A model generated the notes under the pieces. The model saw nothing but the letters and a program-made list of their open reading frames with translations. It was not told where the DNA came from and ran no database searches. DNA of 64,000 nucleotides. It comes from JBDKVA01 sp039679375. Lineage in GTDB: Bacteria > Bacillota > Clostridia > Acetivibrionales > DTU013. Shown here piece by piece: positions 40,397 to 50,159 of this stretch. A program made the position numbers and the translations under genes. Location of the stretch: positions 50,563 to 114,562 of the forward strand of contig JBDKVA010000026.1 in the NCBI GenBank assembly GCA_039679375.1. Reading direction: 5' to 3'. Within the stretch, counting starts at the first letter, position 1, and the number at the start of each line of letters is the position of its first letter.

Positions 40397-41209
40397 TTAT
40401 ATGGTATTTATTTTTCCTGTTTTCTCACGGTAGAGCATTAACAGGAATACGATCATAACAAATGTTTGTGCTGCCGGAGCTGCACTGTATATAATCGGTC
40501 CGAGCAGAGGGATCACGCTGAGCAAACCAAGTATTGCGCCTGCAATTCCCGCAGCAATACTTACCAGCAGTGTAATTCCCAAAACTGTCCAGAAGCATCC
40601 TTTGACAACTTCTATGGATTTTTTGCCGGCGGCAATGACATCAAGGTTGTCTACGATCATCGCCGACAGCCATAAGCTGATCAGTACGGCAAAAACAACC
40701 AGAGCAACAATCAGCGCAATCACGACAATAACCAGCAATGCGACTCCCAAACCTTTAAGAAGCATTACCAATAAACTAAGCAGAATCATGAGCAGTAAAA
40801 CTGCGATACCAATTACCACTGATACAACCAATGTGCCGATGAAATACATGACATACTTGACGAAGTTCTTGCTGATTGCGGCGCCAATATCATTCATACC
40901 GGCGTTCCCGGTTTCCAGGCTTTGATTTACAAGCCCATAGGTTGCAGGGATAGCAACAAAATTGAACAGGGCTGCCCAAATACCGCTGCCTAAAGCCATT
41001 GCGGAAAACAGTCCGGGGAGGGTAGAGAGTACATCGCCGGGATTACTGATATTGTCCAGAGAGCCTAAGGTCGACCATAGCAAACCAAAATCCACTGCTG
41101 CTTTTCCAACCCCGCTTAAAAGATTAGCCAATGCTATCAGTATAAAAAGCGGCAGGATGAGCATCCAGTTTTTGATAGAGAATTTGATCGTACTTTCCAG
41201 ATACTTCAT
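40397..41209 (-). CDS. Polytopic membrane protein of unknown function
   Basis: 270 aa from the ATG at 41209, preceded by AAGGAGGTGTTTT. After KYLESTIKFSIKNW there are about six long hydrophobic helices, with Gly-rich segments (GLGVALLVIVVIALIVAL). The layout resembles bacterial DUF-type integral proteins of the glycerophosphodiester-domain/DUF975 sort that have amphipathic starts and long Ile/Leu/Val helices. No catalytic motif. It is between tyrS and tmcAL on the minus strand; it may be a single-gene unit. Confidence 0.75.
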   Translation of the reverse strand: MKYLESTIKFSIKNWMLILPLFILIALANLLSGVGKAAVDFGLLWSTLGSLDNISNPGDVLSTLPGLFSAMALGSGIWAALFNFVAIPATYGLVNQSLETGNAGMNDIGAAISKNFVKYVMYFIGTLVVSVVIGIAVLLLMILLSLLVMLLKGLGVALLVIVVIALIVALVVFAVLISLWLSAMIVDNLDVIAAGKKSIEVVKGCFWTVLGITLLVSIAAGIAGAILGLLSVIPLLGPIIYSAAPAAQTFVMIVFLLMLYREKTGKINTI

Positions 41210-41352
41210 AAAACACCTCCTTGTTAATCTTATATATACGTATTCTATACCTCTTGAAAAATTCCTTCCTATTATAAAAAAAAGGTAAAGCCTATACGAG
41301 ACAGGATAGGTTCCGGATTGACAAGGATTGGCAGGTCCGTTATACAAATCTT

Positions 41353-42621
41353 TTAAAATGATTCGGAGAGCAATATGATATTTCGTGTAAATTCACTGCC
41401 CGATTTTCTTAAGGCCGTGTTTTTAAAACCAAGTACGTACTGATCCGAAGCGGCGGCTTCCATTTGAAGCATGGATGAAACGCCCGGGAGGCCGGAATTT
41501 TTATAATCAGCCACTTTTGTGATCACAGGGAGCGTGGATTTGTTCTTTATGTCCGGCAAAAGCTTTCTGCCGGTCTCATTAAATCCCAGGATACGTATGT
41601 AAGCCGGGCCTCCGTTTTGATTGAAGAAGTCGAAGTGCTCCTTGCGTATACCCGCCAAAAGGCAGAATAAAATCCGTTGGATCCTTGTGTTTGTATATCT
41701 TTTGGTACAGAGTGCGTCAAGGAGTTCCTGATAGGACCCGGCACTTTCTGCCGCCTGCTTGAATCTGTTCTCGAGACCCTGTTCCATATAGGGAAGGCAG
41801 CTGATTTCTTTAATCGACATCCTTCGTAATAAGGATAATAAAATCATCAAGTAATCGGAAGTAAAGACAGGACCTCTGCCAAGCTCAATCTCGCGTTCCA
41901 GGATCGCCAGCGCTTTGTTGGGCAGTGCCGGGGCAAGCAATTGCCTGGCCTCGGGCCATGGATTCTCAGCTGTTATTTTTCGGATGGACGTCGCACTGCT
42001 TAATTCCCCTGACAGTTCCACCGAATTGTACTTGTTCCCGACCCTTTCTATTGTCATGGGCACGATGCTGCTCTTAAGCCGTTTTAACGCTTTAAGGTAT
42101 TCTATGGCGAGGATGTTGTTGGAGTTTTTCAATATTCCCGAAAGCGTATCACAGCCATATTGGGCTGTGAGATAACCGGACAGTGCTTCCTGACGGGCGG
42201 CGGGATAGGATTTGCCCCGGAAAAGGGATTCCTTCAGTACATACCTGTAATGTTCAGGCTCTTCACTCAGGATGGAGGCCGTTTGAGAAAGCATTTCCAG
42301 ACTGCCTGATTCGCTTCCAAAAGACATCATGCTTACCACACCAAGGCTGTCTAGCAGCTTGACAGCGCCAAAAGCGAAATATTCCGCACTGGACATGGCA
42401 TAGATTAGAGGAAGCTCAATTACAAGGTCTGCACCGCAAAGCAGCGCCATCTCTGTCCTTGCCCATTTATCCACCAGAGCCGGTTCACCGCGTTGTGTAA
42501 AATTGCCGCTCATTACCGCAACGATGCAGTCGGCGCCGGATAATGTCCGTGAAGCCTGAAGATGGTAGAGATGACCATTATGGAAAGGATTATATTCGGA
42601 TACAATTCCAAGAACTTTCAT
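41353..42621 (-). CDS. tmcAL: tRNA(Met) cytidine acetate ligase TmcAL
   Basis: 422 aa. N-terminal nucleotidyltransferase fold with the HxGH-type motif NPFHNGH (residues 11-17) and VMSGNFTQRGEPALVDKW, a family signature. TmcAL (YlbM) activates acetate with ATP to acetylate the wobble C34 of elongator tRNA-Met, improving AUA decoding accuracy. GAGGTAACT precedes the ATG. No acetate kinase or phosphotransacetylase gene is adjacent here. Confidence 0.94.
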   Translation of the reverse strand: MKVLGIVSEYNPFHNGHLYHLQASRTLSGADCIVAVMSGNFTQRGEPALVDKWARTEMALLCGADLVIELPLIYAMSSAEYFAFGAVKLLDSLGVVSMMSFGSESGSLEMLSQTASILSEEPEHYRYVLKESLFRGKSYPAARQEALSGYLTAQYGCDTLSGILKNSNNILAIEYLKALKRLKSSIVPMTIERVGNKYNSVELSGELSSATSIRKITAENPWPEARQLLAPALPNKALAILEREIELGRGPVFTSDYLMILLSLLRRMSIKEISCLPYMEQGLENRFKQAAESAGSYQELLDALCTKRYTNTRIQRILFCLLAGIRKEHFDFFNQNGGPAYIRILGFNETGRKLLPDIKNKSTLPVITKVADYKNSGLPGVSSMLQMEAAASDQYVLGFKNTALRKSGSEFTRNIILLSESF

Positions 42622-42799
42622 AGTTACCTCGGATCCATGAATTTATGATGTTCCGTTTCCTTTTCGCTGCAGTAATATTATAACCCAGCCTTAGGCAGAT
42701 AACAAGCAGCGAAGATAGTCTGATGCGGAGCTAAAATGGACGGACAAATAATAAAACTTATTGTATAATAAAGATACTGCGTGATAGAAAGGAATCCAG

Positions 42800-45250
42800 A
42801 TGGGGAAAATTGCGGTCGTAGTCATAAATGGAGCAACAAGGGAATTCGACAGGCAGTACCATTACCTCGTACCTGATGAGTCATCGGGCTGCTTGGAAGC
42901 CGGTATGAGGGTAATTGTGCCCTTTGGGGGCGGAAACAGCCTGAGAGAAGGATATGTGACCGGGTTTGCGGAATCCTCGGATTACAGGAATCTGAAAAGT
43001 ATTAATAAAGTAATTGATAAAAAACCTGTTCTGACACATTCGTTGATAAAACTGGCAATATGGATGAAGCAGCGGTATTTTTGCACCTACGGCGCAGCAA
43101 TCAAGTGCATGCTTCCGGCCGGCATAGGCATAAAAAGCATTAGGGTGGTGAAGCTTGCAAATCAGGCGAAAGGACTGCCGCGGGCCAAGCAGTCCATTAT
43201 TGATGCACTGGCGGCAAATGATAACATGCTTGAAGAAACTGAACTGAAAAGGTTAAGCACCGTAAAAAGCGGCTTTCGATCGCATATCAGAAGCCTTGAA
43301 GAGAAGGGGATCGTCAGCGTCAGCGAGCAATATTCGTCGGCAGTCAGGGAAAAAACGATCCGTGTGGCCAGTCTTGCCATGCCGCCCCAGGAAGTACTGG
43401 AAGATATCGAGAATGGCGCATTGAAGCGTATCCAGCAGATAAGGGTACTGGAAATGCTGATTGAAAATGAATACATTTCCGTGGTGGATCTGGCAAGGTT
43501 TGCAGCAGTTTCACCTGCAGTATTGGATACGTTAAGGAAGTCCGGCTACATAAATTACGGCGATATGGAAGTAAAGAGAGATCCGTTCAAGCACAGATAT
43601 GTTGCTGCAACAAAACCGCTTCCTCCTACAAAGGAACAGGCTGATATACTGAAAACGGCTTTTGCGGCTGCGGACAGCGGCATTTTCAGTGAGATACTGC
43701 TGCATGGCGTGACAGGAAGCGGTAAAACCGAAGTTTATCTGCAACTGATACAGCATGTATTGGAGCAGGGCAGACAGGCAATCGTGCTTGTGCCGGAAAT
43801 ATCACTGACGCCGCAGATGGTCGACCGTTTCAGGGGAAGATTCGGGAACCAGGTAGCTGTCCAGCACAGCAGGCTTTCACCCGGGGAGAGGTATGACCAG
43901 TGGAACCTGATTCGAAGCGGTGAAGTCAGGGTTGTGGTCGGGGCAAGGTCTGCAGTATTTGCTCCGTTTGAGAAGCTTGGCGTTATTATTGTTGACGAGG
44001 AACATGAGACGTCGTATAAATCCGAGACCACTCCAAAATACAGTGCATTGCAGATCGCGGCAAGAAGGTGCATGTATGATGGCGCACTGGTGGTTTACGG
44101 CTCTGCGACGCCATCTGTGGAAATGTTTCAACGGTCGGTTGAAGGCGATATGCAGCTTGCAGTCATGAAGGAACGGGCAAATGCACTTGTGATGCCAAAG
44201 GTTGAAGTGGTTGACATGCGAAGGGAACTGGAGGAAGGCAACCGGACCATTTTCAGTGCCAAATTGTCGGCCGAGATCGAAAAAAATATAGCTGCCGGGC
44301 AGCAGACCATCTTATTTTTAAACAAGAGAGGGTATGCATCGTTTGTATTATGCAGGAGCTGTGGGATAAGGCTGAAATGCAGGCATTGCAATATTACCAT
44401 GACATATCATTCGGTTGACGACAGGCTGATTTGCCACTATTGCGGCTATACGGTAAAAATGCCTTCTGTTTGCCCGAAATGCGGAAGCAGTTCCATACGT
44501 CAGTTTGGTACAGGGACACAAAAGGTAGAGGAGGTTTTATACAAGCATTTTCCGGGGTGTTCGGTCATAAGGATGGATATGGATACCACTACGGGAAAGC
44601 ACTCCCATGAAGAAATACTGGATGCCTTCCGGGAAAAGAATATCAACATACTTGTCGGAACGCAAATGATCGCAAAAGGCCATGATTTTCCGAATGTGAC
44701 GCTTGTCGGAGTAATTGCGGCAGACAGTCTGCTTGGTATGGATGATTACAGGGCGTCCGAGAGAACATTCCAGCTGCTGACGCAGGTTGCAGGCAGAGCA
44801 GGAAGGGGCAGCCTGCCGGGACGTGTTGTTATACAAACATATAATACTGAGGATTACAGCATAACATCTGCATGCAATTATGATTATGAAACATTTTTCA
44901 TGCAGGAGATCGATATAAGAAAGAGACTTAAATATCCGCCGTTTACGAATATCTCCTGTGTTATGGTAAGTTCTGCAAACGATAAACTGGCGTATGAGAA
45001 GGCCGGTATGCTAAGTCTGTTTTTATCCTCCCGCATGAGCGGCGAAGCGGGCGATGAATTGCTTCCGGGACCTGTAAGAGCGCCTATTTCAAGACTTAGA
45101 AACCGTTACAGGTGGAGGATCATAATAAAATGCGGGTCGGTTGAGAGACTTGCAGACCTGCTTTCCGCATTGTCGGATGAGTTTTACAGGTGCAGGGGAA
45201 GGGCTGATGTCTATCTGGATATGGATATCAACCCGGCAAGTATGATGTAA
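42800..45250 (+). CDS. priA: Primosomal protein N' (replication restart helicase PriA)
   Basis: 816 aa. An N-terminal 3'-DNA-binding domain (AVVVINGATREFDRQYHYLV), winged helix, helicase Walker A GVTGSGKTEV, Walker B DEEH, and the zinc cluster CRSCGIRLKCRHC...CHYCG...CPKCGSSS (about residues 518-560). It reloads the replisome at stalled forks. GAAAGGAATCCAG precedes the ATG. It begins the co-oriented run priA-def-fmt-DUF116-rsmB-rlmN-PP2C-kinase-rsgA-rpe-thiN. Confidence 0.96.
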   Translation: MGKIAVVVINGATREFDRQYHYLVPDESSGCLEAGMRVIVPFGGGNSLREGYVTGFAESSDYRNLKSINKVIDKKPVLTHSLIKLAIWMKQRYFCTYGAAIKCMLPAGIGIKSIRVVKLANQAKGLPRAKQSIIDALAANDNMLEETELKRLSTVKSGFRSHIRSLEEKGIVSVSEQYSSAVREKTIRVASLAMPPQEVLEDIENGALKRIQQIRVLEMLIENEYISVVDLARFAAVSPAVLDTLRKSGYINYGDMEVKRDPFKHRYVAATKPLPPTKEQADILKTAFAAADSGIFSEILLHGVTGSGKTEVYLQLIQHVLEQGRQAIVLVPEISLTPQMVDRFRGRFGNQVAVQHSRLSPGERYDQWNLIRSGEVRVVVGARSAVFAPFEKLGVIIVDEEHETSYKSETTPKYSALQIAARRCMYDGALVVYGSATPSVEMFQRSVEGDMQLAVMKERANALVMPKVEVVDMRRELEEGNRTIFSAKLSAEIEKNIAAGQQTILFLNKRGYASFVLCRSCGIRLKCRHCNITMTYHSVDDRLICHYCGYTVKMPSVCPKCGSSSIRQFGTGTQKVEEVLYKHFPGCSVIRMDMDTTTGKHSHEEILDAFREKNINILVGTQMIAKGHDFPNVTLVGVIAADSLLGMDDYRASERTFQLLTQVAGRAGRGSLPGRVVIQTYNTEDYSITSACNYDYETFFMQEIDIRKRLKYPPFTNISCVMVSSANDKLAYEKAGMLSLFLSSRMSGEAGDELLPGPVRAPISRLRNRYRWRIIIKCGSVERLADLLSALSDEFYRCRGRADVYLDMDINPASMM

Positions 45251-45303
45251 GCGGCATTCTTATTATACTGCAAGGGATAAAGCCCTATTTGTCATAAAAA
45301 ATA

Positions 45304-45333
45304 TGGACACGTTGGAAAAGAAGCGGGTATAAT
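45304..45333 (+). promoter_or_regulatory. Probable promoter of def-fmt
   Basis: TGGACA, 18-bp spacer, TATAAT, in the gap after priA and about 85 nt before def. Confidence 0.55.
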
Positions 45334-45416
45334 TATATAAGAAAATATTTTTGCCGGTGCACAGCGGCGGGATGACAGCAGGCTGGCAGCATAGCGGCGG
45401 AATGGCGGTTAATATT

Positions 45417-45881
45417 ATGGCTTTAAGGGCGATACGAAAAGACGGGGATGAAGTATTACGAAAACGATGCAGAGAAGTGGATGCGATAAACGATAAGATC
45501 ACCATGCTGCTTCAGGATATGGCAGATACTCTTTACAAGGCTGACGGAGTAGGTCTTGCAGCACCACAGGTAGGTGTTTTGAAGAGAGTGGTCGTCATTG
45601 ATGTGGGGGAAGGATTGATCGAATTGATAAATCCTGTCATCAAAAGCCAGTCCGGGCAGCAGTGTCTGGCGGAAGGATGTCTTAGCATCCCCGGAGTATG
45701 GGGCGAGGTAAACCGGCCGACGCATGTTGTTGTGGAGGCGCTTGATTCGAAAGGTCAAAAAAAGGTGATTGAGGGCGAGGGACTTCTGGCCATAGCGCTT
45801 TGCCACGAGATTGATCATCTGGACGGCATCCTTTTCAAGGATAAGGCGGTTCGTTTCCTTGACAAAGATGAATTGAAGTAG
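45417..45881 (+). CDS. def: Peptide deformylase
   Basis: 154 aa from the ATG at 45417, which fits the normal N-terminus (MALRAIRKDGDEVLRK). In-frame GTG/ATG codons upstream would add 5 to 22 residues encoded by a GGCGGrATG-type direct repeat and are less likely. Motifs I GVGLAAPQVG, II EGCLSIPG and III CHEIDHLDG bind the iron or zinc. It removes the formyl group from nascent proteins. The ribosome site is weak. Followed after 18 nt by fmt. Confidence 0.94.
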   Translation: MALRAIRKDGDEVLRKRCREVDAINDKITMLLQDMADTLYKADGVGLAAPQVGVLKRVVVIDVGEGLIELINPVIKSQSGQQCLAEGCLSIPGVWGEVNRPTHVVVEALDSKGQKKVIEGEGLLAIALCHEIDHLDGILFKDKAVRFLDKDELK

Positions 45882-45899
45882 GAAAGTGGAGTTGTTGAA

Positions 45900-46844
45900 A
45901 TGAAGATAATCTTTATGGGTACGCCGGACTTTGCTGTACCATGCCTCGGCGCACTGGTAAGAAACGGTTATGATGTTGCGGCAGTCGTAACGCAGCCGGA
46001 TAAGCCATTTGGGCGGAAGCAAAGCCAGCTTAAGCCTCCGCCTGTAAAGGAAGCTGCTTTAAAGCTTGGAATAAAAACTATACTCCAGCCGGAAAAGGTC
46101 AGAACACCGGAATTTCTTGAGTCCATCAAGCAGCTTGAACCGGATCTGATTGTTACTGCAGCTTATGGAAGGATCCTGACGAAAGCGGTATTGGATGTGC
46201 CGCGATTTGGCTGCATCAATGTCCATGGGTCGCTTCTGCCTAAATACAGGGGAGCGTCGCCGATCCAATGGGCTTTGATCAATGGTGACAGCGTTACCGG
46301 CATCACGACCATGTTCATGGATGAAGGAATGGATACGGGAGACATTCTTCTGCAAAGAGAAATAGGGATCACACAGGATATGAACTGTCAGGAGCTTTAT
46401 GAGAAGCTCGAGGTGCTTGGCGCCGAAACGTTGACAGAAACGCTTCATGAATTGGAAAAGGGTACATTGAAAAGGAAACACCAGGATCATTCCAGAGCGA
46501 TAAACGTACCCATGATGAAAAAGGAAATGGGTTTGATCGACTGGAGCAAAAGCGCGCTGGAGATACACAACCTGGTGAGGGGTACGAACCCGTGGCCTGG
46601 AGCATTTACCTTTTATAAGGGAGACAGGATGAAAATATGGAAGACGGCTCTGGTGGCGGATGGCTCAGAAAGTACCGCTGCAGGAACACAGCCGGGCAAG
46701 GTGTTGAATATACTGAAGGACAGCTTGATCGTAGCGACAGGAGACGGCTATGTCAGAATAACCGAGCTTCAGTTTGAAAATTGCAGGAAAATGGGTGTCT
46801 GCGAATGCGGACACAATATGGATGAGGGTGAAATACTTGGATAA
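45900..46844 (+). CDS. fmt: Methionyl-tRNA formyltransferase
   Basis: 314 aa. Starts KIIFMGTPDFAVPCL; the catalytic loop is HGSLLPKYRGASPIQWA, with Asp in GMDTGDIL; the C-terminal tRNA-binding domain follows. It formylates initiator Met-tRNA. GGAAAGTGGAG precedes the ATG. The last 8 nt overlap the next gene. Confidence 0.96.
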   Translation: MKIIFMGTPDFAVPCLGALVRNGYDVAAVVTQPDKPFGRKQSQLKPPPVKEAALKLGIKTILQPEKVRTPEFLESIKQLEPDLIVTAAYGRILTKAVLDVPRFGCINVHGSLLPKYRGASPIQWALINGDSVTGITTMFMDEGMDTGDILLQREIGITQDMNCQELYEKLEVLGAETLTETLHELEKGTLKRKHQDHSRAINVPMMKKEMGLIDWSKSALEIHNLVRGTNPWPGAFTFYKGDRMKIWKTALVADGSESTAAGTQPGKVLNILKDSLIVATGDGYVRITELQFENCRKMGVCECGHNMDEGEILG

Positions 46845-47610
46845 GAGACTTGGCAGCTTCATGCGCTATTCACTTCTGCTCATGGCTGTGATCGGCGCCA
46901 TTGCCATATTATTATCAACCATATACCGGTTTTTTACGATCAATGTATACAATAAAATTTTATCTGTTCTTATTTTCCTCTCAATTGTGATCATAACGAT
47001 CGTAGCACTGTCGATGATCGCTATTTTTACCGCGGTTAAAAGAAGAAGTGTCAAATCCGTGCTGATTGTTCCTGTAAGGCTTGGTCTCAAAATCGTCATG
47101 CCTTTTGCCCTTTTCGCAACGAATATACTGAAACGGGATAAGGACATGATCCGGAGCCTTTTTATCGATATCAACAATCTCTATGTCGAGTCGGGCAATA
47201 TCCGGAAAAGTCCCGACAAGATCCTGCTGTTGCTGCCGCACTGCCTGCAGAATTCTGAGTGCAGGCATAAGGTTACGGGAAATATTTATAATTGTAAAAA
47301 GTGCGGGCGGTGCACCATTGGTACAATTCTCGAGATGGTTGAAAAAACGGGCATCAAAGCTATTATTGTGACGGGAGGAACGGCTGCGAGAAATACGATC
47401 GCTGCAGAAAAACCTGAAATAGTTCTGTCCGTAGCATGTGAACGCGATCTGGCAATCGGGATCTCTGACGTGAACCAGATCCTGGTGCTTGGCGTTTTGA
47501 ACCGGAGGCCTAACGGCCCATGTGTGAACACAACGGTTGATGTTGAATTATTAAGGCAAAAGCTGGACAGTATCTTAATTAAGGAAGAGAAATTGTCTGA
47601 AAAAGTTTAA
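46837..47610 (+). CDS. DUF116 membrane protein
   Basis: 257 aa if started at the TTG at 46837, which has GAGGGTG 6 nt upstream; an ATG at 46822 is also in frame. Two hydrophobic helices (about residues 8-32 and 40-65), then a cytoplasmic domain with the Cys cluster CLQNSEC..H...NCKKCGRC, which could hold a metal or Fe-S cluster, and an IIVTGGTAARN-IVLSVACERDL section. This is the DUF116 family, regularly found between fmt and rsmB in Clostridia. The function is unknown. Translationally coupled to fmt. Confidence 0.88.
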   Translation: MDKRLGSFMRYSLLLMAVIGAIAILLSTIYRFFTINVYNKILSVLIFLSIVIITIVALSMIAIFTAVKRRSVKSVLIVPVRLGLKIVMPFALFATNILKRDKDMIRSLFIDINNLYVESGNIRKSPDKILLLLPHCLQNSECRHKVTGNIYNCKKCGRCTIGTILEMVEKTGIKAIIVTGGTAARNTIAAEKPEIVLSVACERDLAIGISDVNQILVLGVLNRRPNGPCVNTTVDVELLRQKLDSILIKEEKLSEKV

Positions 47611-47698
47611 GTATTCAGCAGAGATCCTCCGTGCTTTAATAGCAGGATGAAAACCGGGGCTGATACAGAGGATAAAATAATGAAAGGCGGAAAACAAT

Positions 47699-49045
47699 CT
47701 GGATAACGCAAGGGAAGCCGCATTAAAAATATTGATTGAAATAAACGAAAAAGGCGCCTATTCGAACATAGCACTGAATAAATATTTTTCTTCTGCCGAG
47801 CTGCGTGATATCGACCGGTCTTTTACCACGGAGCTGGTGTATGGTACTGTTAAATGGAGGTTGACGCTCGACAGGGTAATTGCAGGTTACTCAAAAATCA
47901 AGATGGAGAAGCTGTCGCCATGGATTTTGAACATATTGAGGCTGGGGGCCTATCAGCTCCTGTACATGGCAAAGGTGCCGCAGTCGGCTGCATGTAACGA
48001 AAGCGTCAAGCTGGCCGGGCGGTATGGTCATAAAGCCTCTGCGGGATATGTTAACGCTGTTTTGCGAAATATCGCACGAAATGGCAGCAATCTGACACTA
48101 CCACCGAAAGAACAGGATCCGGAGGGTTACCTTTCGGTTAAATATTCATATCCTAAATGGCTGACCGGGAAATATGTCGGACTGTTTGGCGCAGAATTTG
48201 CAGAAAGACTGCTGGATGCCGGAAACAGCACGCCGGAACTGACCGTGCGGACCAATACATTGAAGGTATCAGCGGCGGAGCTGGTGGGAAAGCTTAAGAA
48301 AGAGGATGTAGAGGCGCAGCCCGGGAAATATGTCGCGGAAGCGGTAATCATCAGGACGCCTGTACCTATAGCAAAGCTCGAAGCATTCCGGGAAGGCCTG
48401 TTCCAGGTGCAGGATGAAAGCTCCATGCTTTCGGCGAAAGTGCTTGCACCTGAGCCGGGCGAATCAGTGCTGGACGCCTGCAGCGCTCCGGGCGGCAAGG
48501 CTACTCATATTGCGCAGCTCATGCAGGATAAGGGTACTGTGATAGCCAGAGATATACATGAGCACAAATTAAAGCTGATCAATGATGCCGCAGCAAGGCT
48601 TGGAATACGGAGCATCCGGACGGAGCTGCATGACGCGGCATTGACCGATACACAGCACGAAAAGGCATTTGACAGGGTATTGCTGGATGCACCGTGTACC
48701 GGTCTTGGTATTATCCGCAGAAAACCTGACATCAAATGGGCAAGGGAAACAAAGGACATCGAAAGTATTACGGCACTGCAAAGCAAGCTCATCAATACGG
48801 TTTCTCACACTGTAAAACCCGGAGGCATACTGGTCTACAGCACCTGTACCATATTGCCGGAAGAGAATGAAGATATGGTGGATGCCTTTTTGAAGGAGAA
48901 TGAAGAATTTGAGGCTGATGAAATCGCTCCGTACCTTCCGGCTGAACTGGCTGTCCATGCAAAAGGCTGCATGCTTCAGCTTTTCCCGAACAGAGACGGT
49001 ATCGACGGCTTTTTCATAGCCAGGATAAGGAGAAGATCTGATTGA
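47699..49045 (+). CDS. rsmB: 16S rRNA (cytosine967-C5)-methyltransferase, apparently with a CTG start
   Basis: 448 aa if translation starts at the CTG at 47699. In this frame the nearest upstream stop is at 47681, and the only codons that could start before the TTG at 47732 are non-ATG. From the CTG the peptide reads (M)DNAREAALKILIEINEKG, matching the conserved first helix of the NusB-like domain, and AAAGGCGG lies 8 nt before it. A TTG start would remove 11 residues of that helix. SAM motif DACSAPGGKATHI, catalytic DAPCTGLG and YSTCT are all present. It methylates C967 of 16S rRNA. Confidence 0.93.
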   Translation: MDNAREAALKILIEINEKGAYSNIALNKYFSSAELRDIDRSFTTELVYGTVKWRLTLDRVIAGYSKIKMEKLSPWILNILRLGAYQLLYMAKVPQSAACNESVKLAGRYGHKASAGYVNAVLRNIARNGSNLTLPPKEQDPEGYLSVKYSYPKWLTGKYVGLFGAEFAERLLDAGNSTPELTVRTNTLKVSAAELVGKLKKEDVEAQPGKYVAEAVIIRTPVPIAKLEAFREGLFQVQDESSMLSAKVLAPEPGESVLDACSAPGGKATHIAQLMQDKGTVIARDIHEHKLKLINDAAARLGIRSIRTELHDAALTDTQHEKAFDRVLLDAPCTGLGIIRRKPDIKWARETKDIESITALQSKLINTVSHTVKPGGILVYSTCTILPEENEDMVDAFLKENEEFEADEIAPYLPAELAVHAKGCMLQLFPNRDGIDGFFIARIRRRSD

Positions 49046-49097
49046 ACGTGCACAATTTTGCAGGATATATTTGTATAGAAGCAGAAAGGATAAAATA

Positions 49098-50138
49098 ATG
49101 GAAATGAAATATCTTCCGGACATGGATATAAAGGAGCTCGAACAGTTCCTACAGGATGAGGGACAGCAGAAGTTCAGGGCAAAACAGATATTCAGCTGGA
49201 TCGCAAGAGGTGTCCGCGATATTGATGAAATGACCGATCTGTCAAAGCAGTTGAGGCAGCAATTGAAACTTTCCGCTCATGCCTCCGGTCTTAATATAAG
49301 AAAAAAGCTGGTCTCGTCCATAGACGGCACAGTGAAATACCTGTTTGAGCTGCTTGATCAAAATATAATCGAGGGTGTGCTGATGGAGTACATTCATGGG
49401 TACACAGCATGCATTTCCTCGCAGATCGGCTGCAAAATGGGCTGCAGCTTTTGTGCCTCTACGATTGCAGGCTTCAGGAGAGATCTGACTGCCGGCGAGA
49501 TGCTTGAGCAGATTACGGCAATGCAGAACGACAGCGGAGTCAGGGTGGGAAATGTGGTTATAATGGGTATTGGCGAGCCTTTTGACAATTATGATAACGT
49601 ATTGAAGTTTTTGAAGCTTGCACATGACCCGGAGGGATTAAATATCGGGTACCGGCACATGACTGTGTCCACTTGCGGCCTGGTGCCGCAGATATTAAGG
49701 TTTGCGGACGAAAATATGCAGGTGAACCTGGCCATTTCACTCCATGCTCCGAATGATGAAATGAGGTCCGCCATCATGCAGGTTGGAAAGAAGTATTCTA
49801 TTGACAAAATCATTGGAGCATGTAAGATATATACAGAGAAGACCAAGAGAAGAATTACGTTTGAGTATGCATTGATCGAAGGAGTCAATGATTCACAGGA
49901 GAATGCCGGCGAACTGGCCTTAAGGCTCAAGGGCTTACTGTGCCATGTAAACCTGATCCCGGTCAACAGTGTAAAAGGTGTTGGCTACCGCCAGAGTGAC
50001 CGCAGGCACGTAGACGATTTCGCCGGGATGTTGATGCGGCATGGGATTGAGACTACCGTCAGACGCGAGCTCGGTGCAGATATCAATGCTGCATGCGGCC
50101 AACTGCGAAGGAGCGAGATGTCTGAAGGACTCCAATAA
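49098..50138 (+). CDS. rlmN: Dual-specificity 23S rRNA/tRNA adenine-C2 methyltransferase RlmN
   Basis: 346 aa from the ATG at 49098 (AAAGGAT 8 nt upstream). Radical SAM cluster CKMGCSFC, the upstream acceptor-binding N-terminal domain (KFRAKQIFSWIARG), GEPFDNYDNVLKFL, and the catalytic Cys in the C-terminal CGQLR. It methylates A2503 of 23S rRNA and A37 of some tRNAs. The position between rsmB and the PP2C gene is conserved. Confidence 0.95.
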   Translation: MEMKYLPDMDIKELEQFLQDEGQQKFRAKQIFSWIARGVRDIDEMTDLSKQLRQQLKLSAHASGLNIRKKLVSSIDGTVKYLFELLDQNIIEGVLMEYIHGYTACISSQIGCKMGCSFCASTIAGFRRDLTAGEMLEQITAMQNDSGVRVGNVVIMGIGEPFDNYDNVLKFLKLAHDPEGLNIGYRHMTVSTCGLVPQILRFADENMQVNLAISLHAPNDEMRSAIMQVGKKYSIDKIIGACKIYTEKTKRRITFEYALIEGVNDSQENAGELALRLKGLLCHVNLIPVNSVKGVGYRQSDRRHVDDFAGMLMRHGIETTVRRELGADINAACGQLRRSEMSEGLQ

Positions 50139-50159
50139 CTTCTAAAGGGTGTTGATAGC

